Assembly: GCF_003352085.1 (NCBI RefSeq)
Contig: NZ_CP025804.1
Span: 2,480,001-2,544,000, forward strand
Origin: Sulfitobacter sp. SK012
GTDB lineage: Bacteria > Pseudomonadota > Alphaproteobacteria > Rhodobacterales > Rhodobacteraceae
Length of the DNA stretch: 64,000 nucleotides
Reading direction: 5' to 3'
Every line of letters begins with the position of its first letter. Within the stretch, counting starts at the first letter, position 1. Under the pieces are notes generated by a model. It was not told the DNA's origin. It saw only the letters and a list, made by a program, of their open reading frames with translations, and did no database searches. Below are positions 1-9,045 of this stretch, piece by piece. The position numbers were made by a program, and so were the translations under genes.

Positions 1-73
1 TAACAGCAAAAACAACTTGTATCCGGGCCGTAATCTTCTGCTTTATCAGGATCAAGACGGACAGGAGCACACC

Positions 74-1483
74 ATGAACAGATATCCACGCGACATGCAG
101 GGCTATGGCGAGACGCCACCCGATCCACAGTGGCCCGGCGGCGCGCGCATCGCTGTTCAAATTGTTCTCAACTACGAAGAGGCTAGTGAAAACAACATCC
201 TGCACGGCGACGCTGCATCAGAAGCCTTTCTGTCAGAGATTGTCGGGGCCGCCGCTTGGCCCGGTCAGCGGCATTGGAATATGGAATCCATTTACGAATA
301 CGGTGCGCGTGCTGGGTTCTGGCGCCTACATCGATTGCTGCGCGATGTTCCTCTGACTGTCTACGGCGTGGCCACCGCACTCGCCCGCGCGCCGTCTCAG
401 GTTGCCGCAATGCAAGACGCAGGCTGGGAAATCGCCAGCCACGGTCTGAAATGGATCGAATACAAAGACGCCACGCCCGAGGATGAGGCCGCCGATATGG
501 CCGAAGCCATCCGCTTACATACCGAAGTAACCGGCACGCCACCGCGCGGTTGGTACACGGGGCGTTGCTCTGAAAACACCCTGCGACTGGCCGCCGAAAC
601 AGGGCAGTTTGCTTATGTTGCCGACAGCTATGCCGATGATCTGCCCTATTGGATGGAATTTGGCGACTGCGACCAATTGGTTGTCCCTTACACACTTGAT
701 GCCAACGACATGCGCTTTGCCACACCCCAAGGGTTCAACTCAGGCTCGCAGTTTTTGGACTACCTCAAGGACAGCTTTACCGCCCTTTACCGCGAAGGTG
801 CAGAAGGTCAGGCAAAGATGATGTCCATCGGTCTGCATTGCCGCCTGATCGGGCGGCCCGGTCGGGTTGAAGCTTTGCGCGCCTTTCTCGAATTCGCACG
901 CAGCCACGAAGGTGTATGGTTCGCCACCCGCGAACAAATTGCGGACCACTGGGCAAAAATCCATCCAGCCCAACGCTTTACGCGCCCTAGTGAAATGTTG
1001 CAGGCTGACTTCGTCGCAGCCTATGGCGGTATTTTTGAACATTCCGCGTGGATCGCAGAAGGCGCACATGCGCTTGAGCTTGGTCGCGCGCATGACACTG
1101 CAATCGGGCTTCACAATGCGCTGGCGCGGGTTTTCCGATCCGCTCGCAAAGATCTGCGCCTTGGCGTTCTAACCGCGCACCCAGATCTCGCTGGCAAACT
1201 CGCGCAAGCAAAACGGCTGACGGAGCACAGCAGCGCAGAACAAGCCGGGGCTGGCCTTGATGCTCTAACAGATGCGGAGCGCACGCAATTTACCCAGATG
1301 AACGACGCATATGTGGCCAAACACGGCTTTCCTTTCATCATTGCGGTCCGTGATCATGATAAAGCGGGCATTCTGCGGGCCTTTGGTCGTCGCATCGACA
1401 ACGCTCAAGATGTTGAATTTCAGGAGGCCTGCCGCCAGGTTGAACGGATTGCAGCGCTGCGCTTGCAAGACCTACTGCCATGA
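74..1483 (+). CDS. puuE-uraD: Allantoinase PuuE fused to OHCU decarboxylase (UraD)
   Basis: Two enzymes of urate breakdown in one 469-residue chain. Residues 1 to about 300 form a polysaccharide-deacetylase-fold allantoinase of the PuuE type (N-terminal 'MNRYPRDMQGYGETPPDP', 'EIASHGLKW'). From about residue 305 a UraD domain follows, with 'EHSAW', 'HPDLAGK', 'SSAEQ' and 'AYVAKHGFPFI', and it would decarboxylate OHCU to S-allantoin. Family knowledge says UraD then supplies the substrate of PuuE, so the fusion joins consecutive steps. The start at 74 was chosen because AGGAG lies at 62-66; an in-frame start at 17 lacks this. The stop overlaps the next start (ATGA), so the pair is translationally coupled. 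The action is cytosolic. Confidence 0.93.
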   Translation: MNRYPRDMQGYGETPPDPQWPGGARIAVQIVLNYEEASENNILHGDAASEAFLSEIVGAAAWPGQRHWNMESIYEYGARAGFWRLHRLLRDVPLTVYGVATALARAPSQVAAMQDAGWEIASHGLKWIEYKDATPEDEAADMAEAIRLHTEVTGTPPRGWYTGRCSENTLRLAAETGQFAYVADSYADDLPYWMEFGDCDQLVVPYTLDANDMRFATPQGFNSGSQFLDYLKDSFTALYREGAEGQAKMMSIGLHCRLIGRPGRVEALRAFLEFARSHEGVWFATREQIADHWAKIHPAQRFTRPSEMLQADFVAAYGGIFEHSAWIAEGAHALELGRAHDTAIGLHNALARVFRSARKDLRLGVLTAHPDLAGKLAQAKRLTEHSSAEQAGAGLDALTDAERTQFTQMNDAYVAKHGFPFIIAVRDHDKAGILRAFGRRIDNAQDVEFQEACRQVERIAALRLQDLLP

Positions 1484-1971
1484 CCCGACTTCTTACGCCA
1501 CAAGCTCTAATCGCCGCCGATTTCGCACCCTTCGGCGACGTGCTCGAGGCGACTGGCACTGCCGATAAGATCATCAACCAAGGCCTGTGTGGCCGTCATC
1601 ATGACCGCGCGCAGTTAGACTTTGCCGATGGGCGCGCAGGCCTCAGCATATTCGATGCAGAACCCCGCAGTTTTCCCATAACGCTAGATATGATGGAGCG
1701 GCACCCGGATGGCTCCCAAGCCTTTGTTCCGATGCACCAAAACCATTGGCTGGTGATAGTTGCGACTGATCACAATGGCGCACCTGCAAAGCCACAGGTG
1801 TTCCTTGCTGCACCCGGCCAAGGGGTGAATTATCATCGCGGGGTTTGGCACGGCGTCCTTTGTCCGTTACACGCACCGGGGCTCTTTACCGTCGTGGACC
1901 GCATTGGAGGCGGCGCAAACCTACAAGAACACTGGTTTGATACCCCATTAACTATCAACGCAGGCATTTGA
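1480..1971 (+). CDS. allA: Ureidoglycolate lyase
   Basis: A 163-residue protein of the AllA family, which splits ureidoglycolate into glyoxylate and urea at the end of the ureide pathway. The hallmark 'NYHRGVWHGVL' near residue 113 holds conserved His residues of the cupin-like fold, and the length matches the family. It overlaps the allantoinase/decarboxylase gene by 4 bp (ATGA) and is followed 48 bp later by a urate/xanthine-type permease, so the three read as one operon for uptake and breakdown of purines or allantoin. The gene for the allantoate step is not visible in the window. Confidence 0.92.
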   Translation: MTRLLTPQALIAADFAPFGDVLEATGTADKIINQGLCGRHHDRAQLDFADGRAGLSIFDAEPRSFPITLDMMERHPDGSQAFVPMHQNHWLVIVATDHNGAPAKPQVFLAAPGQGVNYHRGVWHGVLCPLHAPGLFTVVDRIGGGANLQEHWFDTPLTINAGI

Positions 1972-2019
1972 TCTGCTAAAACAATAAAAAACGAAAAAAC
2001 AACCAACGGAGTTACAAGA

Positions 2020-3450
2020 ATGGCCGACACTTCACTGGGAACCGCAGAACAACTGCGCGACCCCAATTACACCCCTGCCCTCCACCGGGCCATCCCTTTG
2101 GGCATCCAGCATGTTCTAGCCATGTTCGTCTCAAACGTGACCCCCGCAATCATTATCTCGGGGGCCGCAGGATTTGGATTTGGCTCGGATGCCGGCGCGC
2201 AGGGCTTTCCAGATATGACCTATCTGATCCAGATGTCGATGCTGTTTGCCGGTATCGCCACATTGTTCCAGACCATTGGTATGGGCCCCGTTGGTGCACG
2301 CTTGCCCATTGTGCAAGGGACATCGTTCGCGTTCATTCCCATCATGGTGCCGCTCGTGGCGGGAAAAGGCGTCGAAGCCCTGCCCGCGCTATTCGGTGGT
2401 GTGTTGATCGGTGGTCTTTTCCACATGATCCTCGGCACGTTTATTGGTAAAATCCGCTTTGCCCTACCCCCATTGGTCACCGGCCTTGTGGTCACGATGA
2501 TCGGATTGGCGCTGGTCAAGGTTGGCATCCAGTATGCAGCGGGCGGCGTACCTGCCATTGATAAACCCGAATACGGGAGCCTGTTGAACTGGTCTGCAGC
2601 CCTTGTCGTGATCTTTGTCACTCTTGGTCTCAAGTTCTTTGCCAAAGGTATGCTGTCGGTCTCTGCTGTCGTGATAGGCATCATCGTGGGCTATTTCTAT
2701 GCCATCGCGATGGGCATGGTCACGATTGAAGGTATCGGCACCAGCTGGTCACGTGCCGCGACTGTAGCATTGCCAATGCCCTTCAAATACGGGTTCGAGT
2801 TCAGCTTTGCAGCTGTGATTGGTTTCTGTTTGATGGCTTTTGTCTCCTCGGTCGAAACCGTGGGCGACGTATCGGGTATCACCAAAGGCGGTGCCGGACG
2901 CGAAGCTACTGATACTGAAATCACCGGTGCCACTTACGCTGACGGTCTGGGTACGTCCATCGCCGGCGTTTTTGGGGGTTTTCCAAACACCTCGTTCAGC
3001 CAGAACGTGGGCTTGATCGCCATGACTGGCGTGATGAGCCGCCATGTAGTGACCATCGGTGCGATTTTCTTGATCATCTGCGGATTGGTCCCCAAGGTTG
3101 GTGCTGTGATCCGCACCATCCCAATCGAAGTCCTTGGTGGCGGTGTGATCGTGATGTTCGGTATGGTTGTCGCTGCTGGTATCTCGATGCTGTCGGACGT
3201 GAACTGGAACCGTCGCAACATGGTGATCTTTGCGATTGCCCTGTCGATTGGCCTCGGTCTGCAGCTTGATCCCAAAGCGGTTCAGTACCTGCCTGATACC
3301 CTGCGCATCCTGATGACGTCTGGCCTTCTGCCAGCAGCGTTGATTGCGATTGTCCTCAATCTTGTGCTGCCCGAAGAGTTGTCGGGCGAAGCCACCGAAG
3401 AAGTCTCCGGTGGCATGTCAGGTACAGGCAAAGGGTCGCTTAAGGGCTAA
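2020..3450 (+). CDS. NCS2-family urate/xanthine permease
   Basis: A 476-residue inner-membrane nucleobase:cation symporter-2. Hydrophobic segments run along its whole length (about 12-14 helices expected). 'SSVETVGDVSG' in the middle and the NCS2 signature 'FPNTSFSQNVGLIAMTG' mark the substrate-binding helices of the family. Its place directly after puuE-uraD and allA makes urate, xanthine or a related purine the likely cargo; the exact one cannot be read from the sequence. ACGGAG precedes the ATG at 2020. A hairpin follows the stop. Confidence 0.92.
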   Translation: MADTSLGTAEQLRDPNYTPALHRAIPLGIQHVLAMFVSNVTPAIIISGAAGFGFGSDAGAQGFPDMTYLIQMSMLFAGIATLFQTIGMGPVGARLPIVQGTSFAFIPIMVPLVAGKGVEALPALFGGVLIGGLFHMILGTFIGKIRFALPPLVTGLVVTMIGLALVKVGIQYAAGGVPAIDKPEYGSLLNWSAALVVIFVTLGLKFFAKGMLSVSAVVIGIIVGYFYAIAMGMVTIEGIGTSWSRAATVALPMPFKYGFEFSFAAVIGFCLMAFVSSVETVGDVSGITKGGAGREATDTEITGATYADGLGTSIAGVFGGFPNTSFSQNVGLIAMTGVMSRHVVTIGAIFLIICGLVPKVGAVIRTIPIEVLGGGVIVMFGMVVAAGISMLSDVNWNRRNMVIFAIALSIGLGLQLDPKAVQYLPDTLRILMTSGLLPAALIAIVLNLVLPEELSGEATEEVSGGMSGTGKGSLKG

Positions 3451-3469
3451 GTGCACTAACGAACACGAG

Positions 3470-3489
3470 GGGGCCGTTTGCGCGGCCCC
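3470..3489. terminator. Hairpin between convergent permease and allE genes
   Basis: GGGGCCG at 3470-3476 pairs perfectly with CGGCCCC at 3483-3489 across a 6-nt loop, between the two convergent stop codons. No long T-run follows on either strand, so it may act as a weak bidirectional terminator or an RNA end-protecting hairpin. Confidence 0.5.
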
Positions 3490-4311
3490 TTAACCCAGCT
3501 TCATATGACGGTTTACGTCCTTATAAAGCAGATAGCGAAACGGCCCCGGCCCGCCCGCGTAACAGGCCTGCGGGCAGAACGCGCGCAGCCACATATAGTC
3601 CCCCGCCTCGACCTCAACCCAGTCTTGATTGAGCCGGTAGACAGCTTTGCCTTCCAACACATAAAGTCCGTGTTCCATCACATGGGTTTCAAGAAACGGG
3701 ATTACGCCGCCTGGCTGTAGCGTTACGATTGTGACGTGCATATCGTGGCGCAGATCGGATGGGTCCACAAACCGCGTTGTGGCCCACACACCGTTAGTAT
3801 CAGGCATCACGGTTGGTGCGATGTCATGCTCGTTCAACACCAACGGCCCTGGATGGTCCAATCCTTCGACCGCGTCATAGCGTTTGCGGATCCAGTGAAA
3901 CCGCGTAATGGCCCCACTGTCATTGTTGAGCTTCCAAGCCACCCCTGCAGGTAGATACGCATAGCCACCGGGCAGCATCTTATGGCTCTCGCCCGCGATC
4001 GTCAGGGTAAAGCCACCCTCAACCACAAACATCACCCCTTGCGCTGTCGGGTCATCTTCGGGCCGTGTGCTGCCGCCGCCGGGGCTGACTTCCATGATGT
4101 ATTGCGAAAACGTTTCGGCAAAGCCACTCATTGGGCGCGCAATAACCCACAGGCGTGTGTCATTCCAATGCGGCAAAAAGCTGGTCACAATATCGCGCAT
4201 CGTGCCCTTGGGTAGCACGGCATAGGCGTCCGTAAAGACAGCGCGGTCGGTCAAGAGCTGGGTCTGATCAGGGTGGCCGCCTTGCGGGGCGTAATAGCTA
4301 GACGGTTTCAT
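3490..4311 (-). CDS. allE: (S)-ureidoglycine aminohydrolase (bicupin)
   Basis: A two-cupin protein of 273 residues in the AllE/UGHY family, which converts S-ureidoglycine to S-ureidoglycolate plus ammonia with Mn2+. The C-terminal cupin carries 'ETHVMEHG' and 'FCPQACYAGG', which hold the expected Glu/His/His/Gln metal ligands. The product is the substrate of AllA at 1480, so this convergent gene belongs to the same pathway. The start at 4311 ('MKPSSYYAPQ') is preferred because GGAG sits six bases upstream. An ATG at 4323 is possible, and a longer frame to 4455 is not supported by similarity. Confidence 0.9.
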   Translation of the reverse strand: MKPSSYYAPQGGHPDQTQLLTDRAVFTDAYAVLPKGTMRDIVTSFLPHWNDTRLWVIARPMSGFAETFSQYIMEVSPGGGSTRPEDDPTAQGVMFVVEGGFTLTIAGESHKMLPGGYAYLPAGVAWKLNNDSGAITRFHWIRKRYDAVEGLDHPGPLVLNEHDIAPTVMPDTNGVWATTRFVDPSDLRHDMHVTIVTLQPGGVIPFLETHVMEHGLYVLEGKAVYRLNQDWVEVEAGDYMWLRAFCPQACYAGGPGPFRYLLYKDVNRHMKLG

Positions 4312-4342
4312 CGGCGGCTCCATTATTTCTGCGCGTATCAAA

Positions 4343-4588
4343 TCATCCCCGCGCGCCAGAGCCAAGGGCGCATAAACGCAAGGCGCGCGCGAAAATGGCC
4401 TGTTTGTCGCCGCTTGGCTGCCCCAATGCCGCGTTACCTCTGACGTCCAAGACAACTTCAGGAGCGCCAGACCATGTCAGATGCCGCACAGCCAAATCCT
4501 GGCCGTTTTCGAGTATTCGAACTGTTACATCAGAAGAATCGGGCCCAAACCACCAGCCGGCGCGTTGATATGGCGGCCAAAGATGCAC
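4343..4588 (-). CDS. Possible small ORF or gene remnant
   Basis: An open frame of 81 codons from a GTG lies between rlmE and allE on their strand and stays open upstream to about 4640. It has no recognised domain. The translation is Trp-rich near the front ('LWPPYQRAGWWFG') and has normal-looking codons, so a decayed gene remnant is possible. A competing plus-strand frame at 4474-4674 has an AGGAG nine bases before its ATG but no recognisable similarity either. At most one of the two can be real. Confidence 0.2.
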   Translation of the reverse strand: MHLWPPYQRAGWWFGPDSSDVTVRILENGQDLAVRHLTWSGAPEVVLDVRGNAALGQPSGDKQAIFARALRLCALGSGARG

Positions 4589-4670
4589 GTGACGATGCAG
4601 CGATGCAGCGTTTTCAGGCCACGGCCATAGGCTCGTTAGGGTTTACTGCTCAACCGTCTAGCGCCCCTCA

Positions 4671-5405
4671 TTAAGCGTCGTCCTCGACTTCGCTTTTGAA
4701 GCCGGTTGCCACTACGAATTTCTCTGAACTGTCCGAGCGGCTGGCAGGTGGCTTGAAATTCACGACCTTGGTAAAGCGTCGCTTCAAGAGCTTTTGCAGC
4801 TCACCTTCCGCACCACCAGCTAGGACCTTAGCAACAAAAGTGCCGCCTTCATCTAACACATCAAACGAAAAATACGCTGCTGCTTCGCACAACGCGATAA
4901 TCCGCATGTGATCTGTTTGTTTGTGGCCAGAAGACGATGCAGCCATATCTGACATGACCACGTCGGCCTTGCCGCCCAGCCATTCTTTGACCTTGAGGTC
5001 CGCATCATCTTCCATGAAATCAAGCTGATAGAGGACACAGCCTGCAATCGGCTCCATCTCTTGAAGATCGACGCCCAAAATTGTGCCCACGGCTTTATCT
5101 GTCCGCTCTGCCAGCGCATTGACGCGGGGAACAGCGACCTGACACCAGCCACCGGGGGCTGCGCCCAGATCAACGATGCGCGCACCAGGCACCAAAAATC
5201 TGTACTTGTCGTCCAGTTCCATGATCTTGAATGCAGCGCGACCGCGATAGCCTTCGGCTTTGGCGCGTTTAACATAGGGATCATTCAACTGGCGCTGCAG
5301 CCAGCGCGTCGAGCTTAGCTTGCGGCCCCGGGCCGACTTGACCTTTACCTTCAGGTCACGCTGACCGCGTCCTGATGTATTCTTGCCGTCCGGTGTTTTG
5401 GCCAT
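4671..5405 (-). CDS. rlmE: 23S rRNA (uridine-2'-O)-methyltransferase
   Basis: A 244-residue FtsJ/RlmE enzyme that methylates the 2'-O of U2552 in 23S rRNA during late 50S assembly. The SAM motif '[10 protein letters not shown]' follows 'RGRAAFK', '[13 protein letters not shown]' gives the catalytic Asp and 'FVAKV' and '[10 protein letters not shown]' the remaining K-D-K-E tetrad. The basic N-terminal extension is usual in alphaproteobacteria. The start at 5405 ('MAKTPDGK') has AGGCGG upstream; the longer frame to 5495 has no such support. It lies 314 bp downstream of ppx on the same strand, a pairing common in Rhodobacterales. Confidence 0.95.
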   Translation of the reverse strand: MAKTPDGKNTSGRGQRDLKVKVKSARGRKLSSTRWLQRQLNDPYVKRAKAEGYRGRAAFKIMELDDKYRFLVPGARIVDLGAAPGGWCQVAVPRVNALAERTDKAVGTILGVDLQEMEPIAGCVLYQLDFMEDDADLKVKEWLGGKADVVMSDMAASSSGHKQTDHMRIIALCEAAAYFSFDVLDEGGTFVAKVLAGGAEGELQKLLKRRFTKVVNFKPPASRSDSSEKFVVATGFKSEVEDDA

Positions 5406-5719
5406 ATCTACCGCCTGTCGATCGCTGTGAGCGTAGCCCTGCTCTTGCCACGAAGGGGCAGCCAACCGCAAGCACGCACGCTGAACCAAATACAATAACG
5501 CCTCCGAGGTGGGCCTCGTTAGCCATCCCTAATCTGTTTGAGTGCGATTAAGCTTTGCAACGACACAAACCAAGCCAAGATGAGGACCCAACATCTGCGC
5601 CGTTGTTCACATTCCCGGACCTTTACCAGTCTGCAGTTGAGCCGCAATCCAGCACAACTAAGAAAATCACTTGGAACGACACGGATGCATCTGTGGTGTA
5701 ATCGGCGAGGAACTTCTCT
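5406..5719. other. Intergenic region between ppx and rlmE
   Basis: These 314 bp hold no convincing gene. A short plus-strand frame inside has no similarity that I recognise. The rlmE promoter probably lies here unless the gene is read through from ppx. I see no clear hairpin. Confidence 0.5.
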
Positions 5720-6835
5720 TCAGAAGTTGCCTTTTTCCAACACACCGTCCGCACTCATCTGTGCATAAAGCAGCCCCTCGCGCAGGCCTCGATCCGCGAC
5801 ACTGAGCCGGTCGGTGGGCCAGCACCGCATCAAGGCCTGCAAGATCGCAGCACCCGACATGATCAAAGCTGAGCGATCCTGTCCAATACGCGGATCTGTC
5901 CGCCGCCCATCGGGCCCCATGGCCAGATAGGAATGGATCACCTTGTCAATCTGCGTGGTGGTCATGCTTAGCCCGTCAACCTTGGTGCGGTCGTAGCGGC
6001 GCAGACCCAAATAGCTTGCTGCAACAGTGGTCACGGTGCCAGATGTTCCGACAATCTGAAACCGTTCTTGCGGCTGTGTGGATTGGTATGGTGTGAAATC
6101 GGTCAGGTTTTCTTCAAAGAACCAGCTCATCAATGCAAATCTTGCGGCATCATCCTCAACATCTGAGAATTGATCGCGCAAGGTCGCAACCCCTAAAGGA
6201 ACGCTGATCCAATCCACAACCCGTGCCGCCGGGATATCGGATTTTGCTTGGATGAACCCGGTGTGCAGACGCATAATCGATTGGGCACGGTCCTTTTTGG
6301 GGACTTTCGACAGGTCAATCCACACAAGTTCGGTCGAGCCGCCGCCTATGTCCACCACCAGCAGATTTTCGGTCTTGCGATTGACCAACGGCGCACAAGA
6401 GATTGCGGCCAACTGCGCTTCTTCTTCTGGTTTGATGATATCAAGACGCAGGCCGGTTTCGCGGTGCACACGGTTCATGAACTCGGCACCATTGGCCGCA
6501 CGGCGGCACGCTTCGGTCGCGACAAGCCGCATCCGTCTAACCTTGTTACGCCGCAGTTTTTGTTGGCAAATTCTGAGTGCTTGAATGGTGCGCGCCATCG
6601 ATGCGCGCGACAAACGCCCGGTTTTTTCCAGCCCCGCGCCCAACTGGACGGACTTAGAAAAGCTGTCGACCACATGAAAACCGCTTCCCTTGGGCTGGGC
6701 GATCAACATTCGGCAACTATTTGTACCCAGATCAAGGGCCGCATAGAGGTCGTTCGATCCGGGCGGAACTGGCGCGGGGCTCAGAGCCGTATCATGTTTG
6801 AGCGCGCCCGCACCGTTGGAGCGCTTTGGCGCCAT
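5720..6835 (-). CDS. ppx: Ppx/GppA-family exopolyphosphatase
   Basis: A 371-residue member of the ASKHA phosphatase family that hydrolyses polyphosphate and/or the gamma phosphate of pppGpp. 'AALDLGTNSCRML' is the phosphate-1 loop, 'ATEACRRA' follows, and 'VVDIGGGSTEL' is the phosphate-2 loop with the catalytic region. It is shorter than the two-domain enterobacterial Ppx (about 510 residues) because it lacks the C-terminal HD-like half, as in other short alphaproteobacterial forms. AAAGG lies upstream of the ATG at 6835. Whether polyphosphate or pppGpp is preferred cannot be told. Confidence 0.9.
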   Translation of the reverse strand: MAPKRSNGAGALKHDTALSPAPVPPGSNDLYAALDLGTNSCRMLIAQPKGSGFHVVDSFSKSVQLGAGLEKTGRLSRASMARTIQALRICQQKLRRNKVRRMRLVATEACRRAANGAEFMNRVHRETGLRLDIIKPEEEAQLAAISCAPLVNRKTENLLVVDIGGGSTELVWIDLSKVPKKDRAQSIMRLHTGFIQAKSDIPAARVVDWISVPLGVATLRDQFSDVEDDAARFALMSWFFEENLTDFTPYQSTQPQERFQIVGTSGTVTTVAASYLGLRRYDRTKVDGLSMTTTQIDKVIHSYLAMGPDGRRTDPRIGQDRSALIMSGAAILQALMRCWPTDRLSVADRGLREGLLYAQMSADGVLEKGNF

Positions 6836-6931
6836 CGGTTGCGCCTTTCATAACGAGTTGAGATAACGCTAAACCCTGAGCTCGCGCGGCGCAAGCACAA
6901 GCAGTGGCGGCCCTGGCGTTTAAACCGCCCC

Positions 6932-7624
6932 TTAGTCCAGAGGATTTTCGTACCACTTGCCAAAGTAATCATACTCACGGGCAAGATAGGGCCGCAGCGC
7001 ATCTTGCGTAGCTGGCTTTAGGTCCGTCACGGCCAAACCACCGCCGCTTGTATTCTCGCGCGCCATTGTGACTTCGGTACCCGTGCGCTTGGCCAGATCC
7101 TTGGCCAGTTGGCCTAATTCGGCCACCATATAGATGCGGTCGTATTTCATCGGTGGTGGGCCAAGGAACAGCTGTGCGGGCAGAACGTGGTGCTTTATCG
7201 ACGACGCTGCATCTTTATAGGCCATCAGATTGGAGAAGAAGAAATCCGGGTCCGGGTCCATCGGTAGGTCTACTTCGCCACGTCGCAGTTTTTTGCTATT
7301 GTGCAGCTCACGTAGCTGAACCACGCGGTTGGTATAGCATGACATGAGCCGCTTGGCCGGGTCCCGTACGACGCAAAAACGCCACCAGCCCTCGTCGTAT
7401 TTTTCCCAGCGATGCGGCCGAAACCGCATGGTCGGATAAATCGCATGCCAGCGGCCGAACGCCGGCTCAAAGCCTTCGGTTTTGGACAAGTCCACACTTG
7501 GATCAAGGTGAGCCAATGCAGATTTGACTGAACTACACGCCGCCTTGGGCAAGGCCATATAGGCGATCTTGTGGGCTGCTACTTCGATTGCCATTGGGAC
7601 GGGCCTGTCTGATTTGCGTCGCAT
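6932..7624 (-). CDS. Sulfotransferase family 2-like protein
   Basis: A 230-residue protein with the two PAPS-binding signatures of membrane-type carbohydrate sulfotransferases: 'LPKAACSSVK' near residue 27 for the 5'-phosphosulfate and 'VVRDPAKRLMSCY' near residue 86 for the 3'-phosphate. The acceptor is unknown; relatives act on extracellular or capsular glycans. No signal peptide or membrane helix is seen, so it would be cytosolic. A second start at 7594 ('MAIEVAAHK') is possible. It is transcribed away from the one-carbon trio at 7766 and lies 97 bp upstream of ppx. Confidence 0.75.
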   Translation of the reverse strand: MRRKSDRPVPMAIEVAAHKIAYMALPKAACSSVKSALAHLDPSVDLSKTEGFEPAFGRWHAIYPTMRFRPHRWEKYDEGWWRFCVVRDPAKRLMSCYTNRVVQLRELHNSKKLRRGEVDLPMDPDPDFFFSNLMAYKDAASSIKHHVLPAQLFLGPPPMKYDRIYMVAELGQLAKDLAKRTGTEVTMARENTSGGGLAVTDLKPATQDALRPYLAREYDYFGKWYENPLD

Positions 7625-7765
7625 ATTGGCCTAGCATTACCCGTTTAGCGCCCGGGGTCCAGCATGCCTGCGTCGCTCCCAGCGCTACATCGGTCGAAAA
7701 CCGGCTTTGGCCTGAGCTTGCGTTCAACTAGACAGGGCTGGAACGCAAGCGTTAGGGGAATCAAA

Positions 7766-8074
7766 ATGGCAGAAGTTATCGTGGTCTATTGGCGAGATAT
7801 TCCGGCACAGGTCATTGTCGGCAAGGGCCGTCGCGCGGCCAAACGCCCTTTGCCCGAGCGTTTTGAACAAGCCATCGACCGCGCCGCTATGAAAGTTGGG
7901 GCCGAAGATACCGATGCCTACCTTGCTGAATGGCGCAAAGCGCCGGCGTATACCGTTGACGGCACAGATGACGCCGCCGCGGATGCCGAAGCTGCCCGCC
8001 TTGACGCCGAATACGACCGCGAGCGCATCAAAGCGCTGATTGCTAACAACGGCTGGGCGCAGGCACCCGCTTGA
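7766..8074 (+). CDS. Small Virulence_fact-family protein
   Basis: A 102-residue acidic protein starting 'MAEVIVVYWRDIPAQVIVGKG', which fits the poorly understood family named 'virulence factor' in domain databases. AGGGGA lies just before the ATG at 7766; an in-frame start at 7664 is not supported. It is followed by a MetF-like reductase and a methyl-THF:corrinoid methyltransferase on the same strand. From memory, this trio recurs in Rhodobacteraceae beside corrinoid methyl-transfer genes. I infer a role in one-carbon or corrinoid metabolism rather than virulence; no catalytic motif is visible. Confidence 0.8.
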   Translation: MAEVIVVYWRDIPAQVIVGKGRRAAKRPLPERFEQAIDRAAMKVGAEDTDAYLAEWRKAPAYTVDGTDDAAADAEAARLDAEYDRERIKALIANNGWAQAPA

Positions 8075-8109
8075 CCCCTCCCCGCTTTTTCCACGATTGG
8101 AGCTGCATC

Positions 8110-9033
8110 ATGGCCCTGCTGAACTTCCGCAAAAAAGAGACGGTACCTGATCTGGTGAACCCAGAGATCGAAACCTTACTCAAGGACTTCTCGATTGAGG
8201 TGATGGCGCGCACCGCTGAGAAGGTCGAGAACTTTCGCGATATCCTGCCAAAAGGCACCCGCGTCTACATCGCCCATATCGAGGGCACGCCCATAGATGA
8301 AATGGTGGCGACTGCGGCACGTCTGAATGCGGATGGTTTCAAAGTGATGCCACATTTTCCTGCCCGTATCATCAAGGACCGCGCCACGCTTGCAGACTGG
8401 ATCGCGCGCTATCAGGGTGAAGCGGACGTGCGTCAGGCGTTGTTGCTTGCTGGCGGCGTAACGACACCTCACGGTGATTTCAGCGATTCAATGCAACTGA
8501 TGGAAACTGGGCTTTTTGACGAGGCCGGATTTGAACGGCTGCACGTTGCTGGCCACCCCGAGGGTAACCGCGATATTGATGCAAGCGGCACGGTAAATGT
8601 TGACGCCGCGCTCGAGTGGAAAAACGCCTTTCAGACCCGGACGGACGCCAAAATGGCCATCGCCACGCAATTTGCGTTTGAAGCAGGCCCGATCATCAAA
8701 TGGGCCGATGGATTGGTCGACGCTGGTATCACCCTGCCTGTCCACATAGGCATTGCGGGCCCCGCCAAGCTGCAAACGTTGATCAAGTTCGCTATCGCCT
8801 GTGGCGTCGGCCCATCGCTGAAAGTTCTGCAAAAGCGGGCCATGGACGTGACCAAGCTGCTGTTGCCTTACGAGCCCAACGATGTGATAGCGGAGCTGGC
8901 CGCGCACAAGGCCGCAAATCCTGAGTTTAATATCAGCCATGTGCATTTCTTTCCCCTCGGCGGGATCAAGACAAATGCCACATGGGCAAACACCCACGGC
9001 GGCTCGTCTGCTGTTCCTGCCAACGCCTCCTGA
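8110..9033 (+). CDS. Methylenetetrahydrofolate reductase-like protein
   Basis: A 307-residue MetF-like TIM-barrel protein expected to interconvert methylene- and methyl-tetrahydrofolate with a flavin. 'YIAHIEGTP', 'MPHFPARI' and 'LLLAGG' match the barrel strands of a divergent MetF subfamily. The ATG at 8110 has GGAG seven bases upstream; a TTG at 8071 overlapping the previous stop is less likely. It ends 12 bp before the methyltransferase gene, so the two should be co-expressed. In that setting it probably oxidises methyl-THF coming from demethylation, although the classical methionine-synthesis direction cannot be excluded. Confidence 0.82.
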   Translation: MALLNFRKKETVPDLVNPEIETLLKDFSIEVMARTAEKVENFRDILPKGTRVYIAHIEGTPIDEMVATAARLNADGFKVMPHFPARIIKDRATLADWIARYQGEADVRQALLLAGGVTTPHGDFSDSMQLMETGLFDEAGFERLHVAGHPEGNRDIDASGTVNVDAALEWKNAFQTRTDAKMAIATQFAFEAGPIIKWADGLVDAGITLPVHIGIAGPAKLQTLIKFAIACGVGPSLKVLQKRAMDVTKLLLPYEPNDVIAELAAHKAANPEFNISHVHFFPLGGIKTNATWANTHGGSSAVPANAS

Positions 9034-9045
9034 GGACACCTTTGA

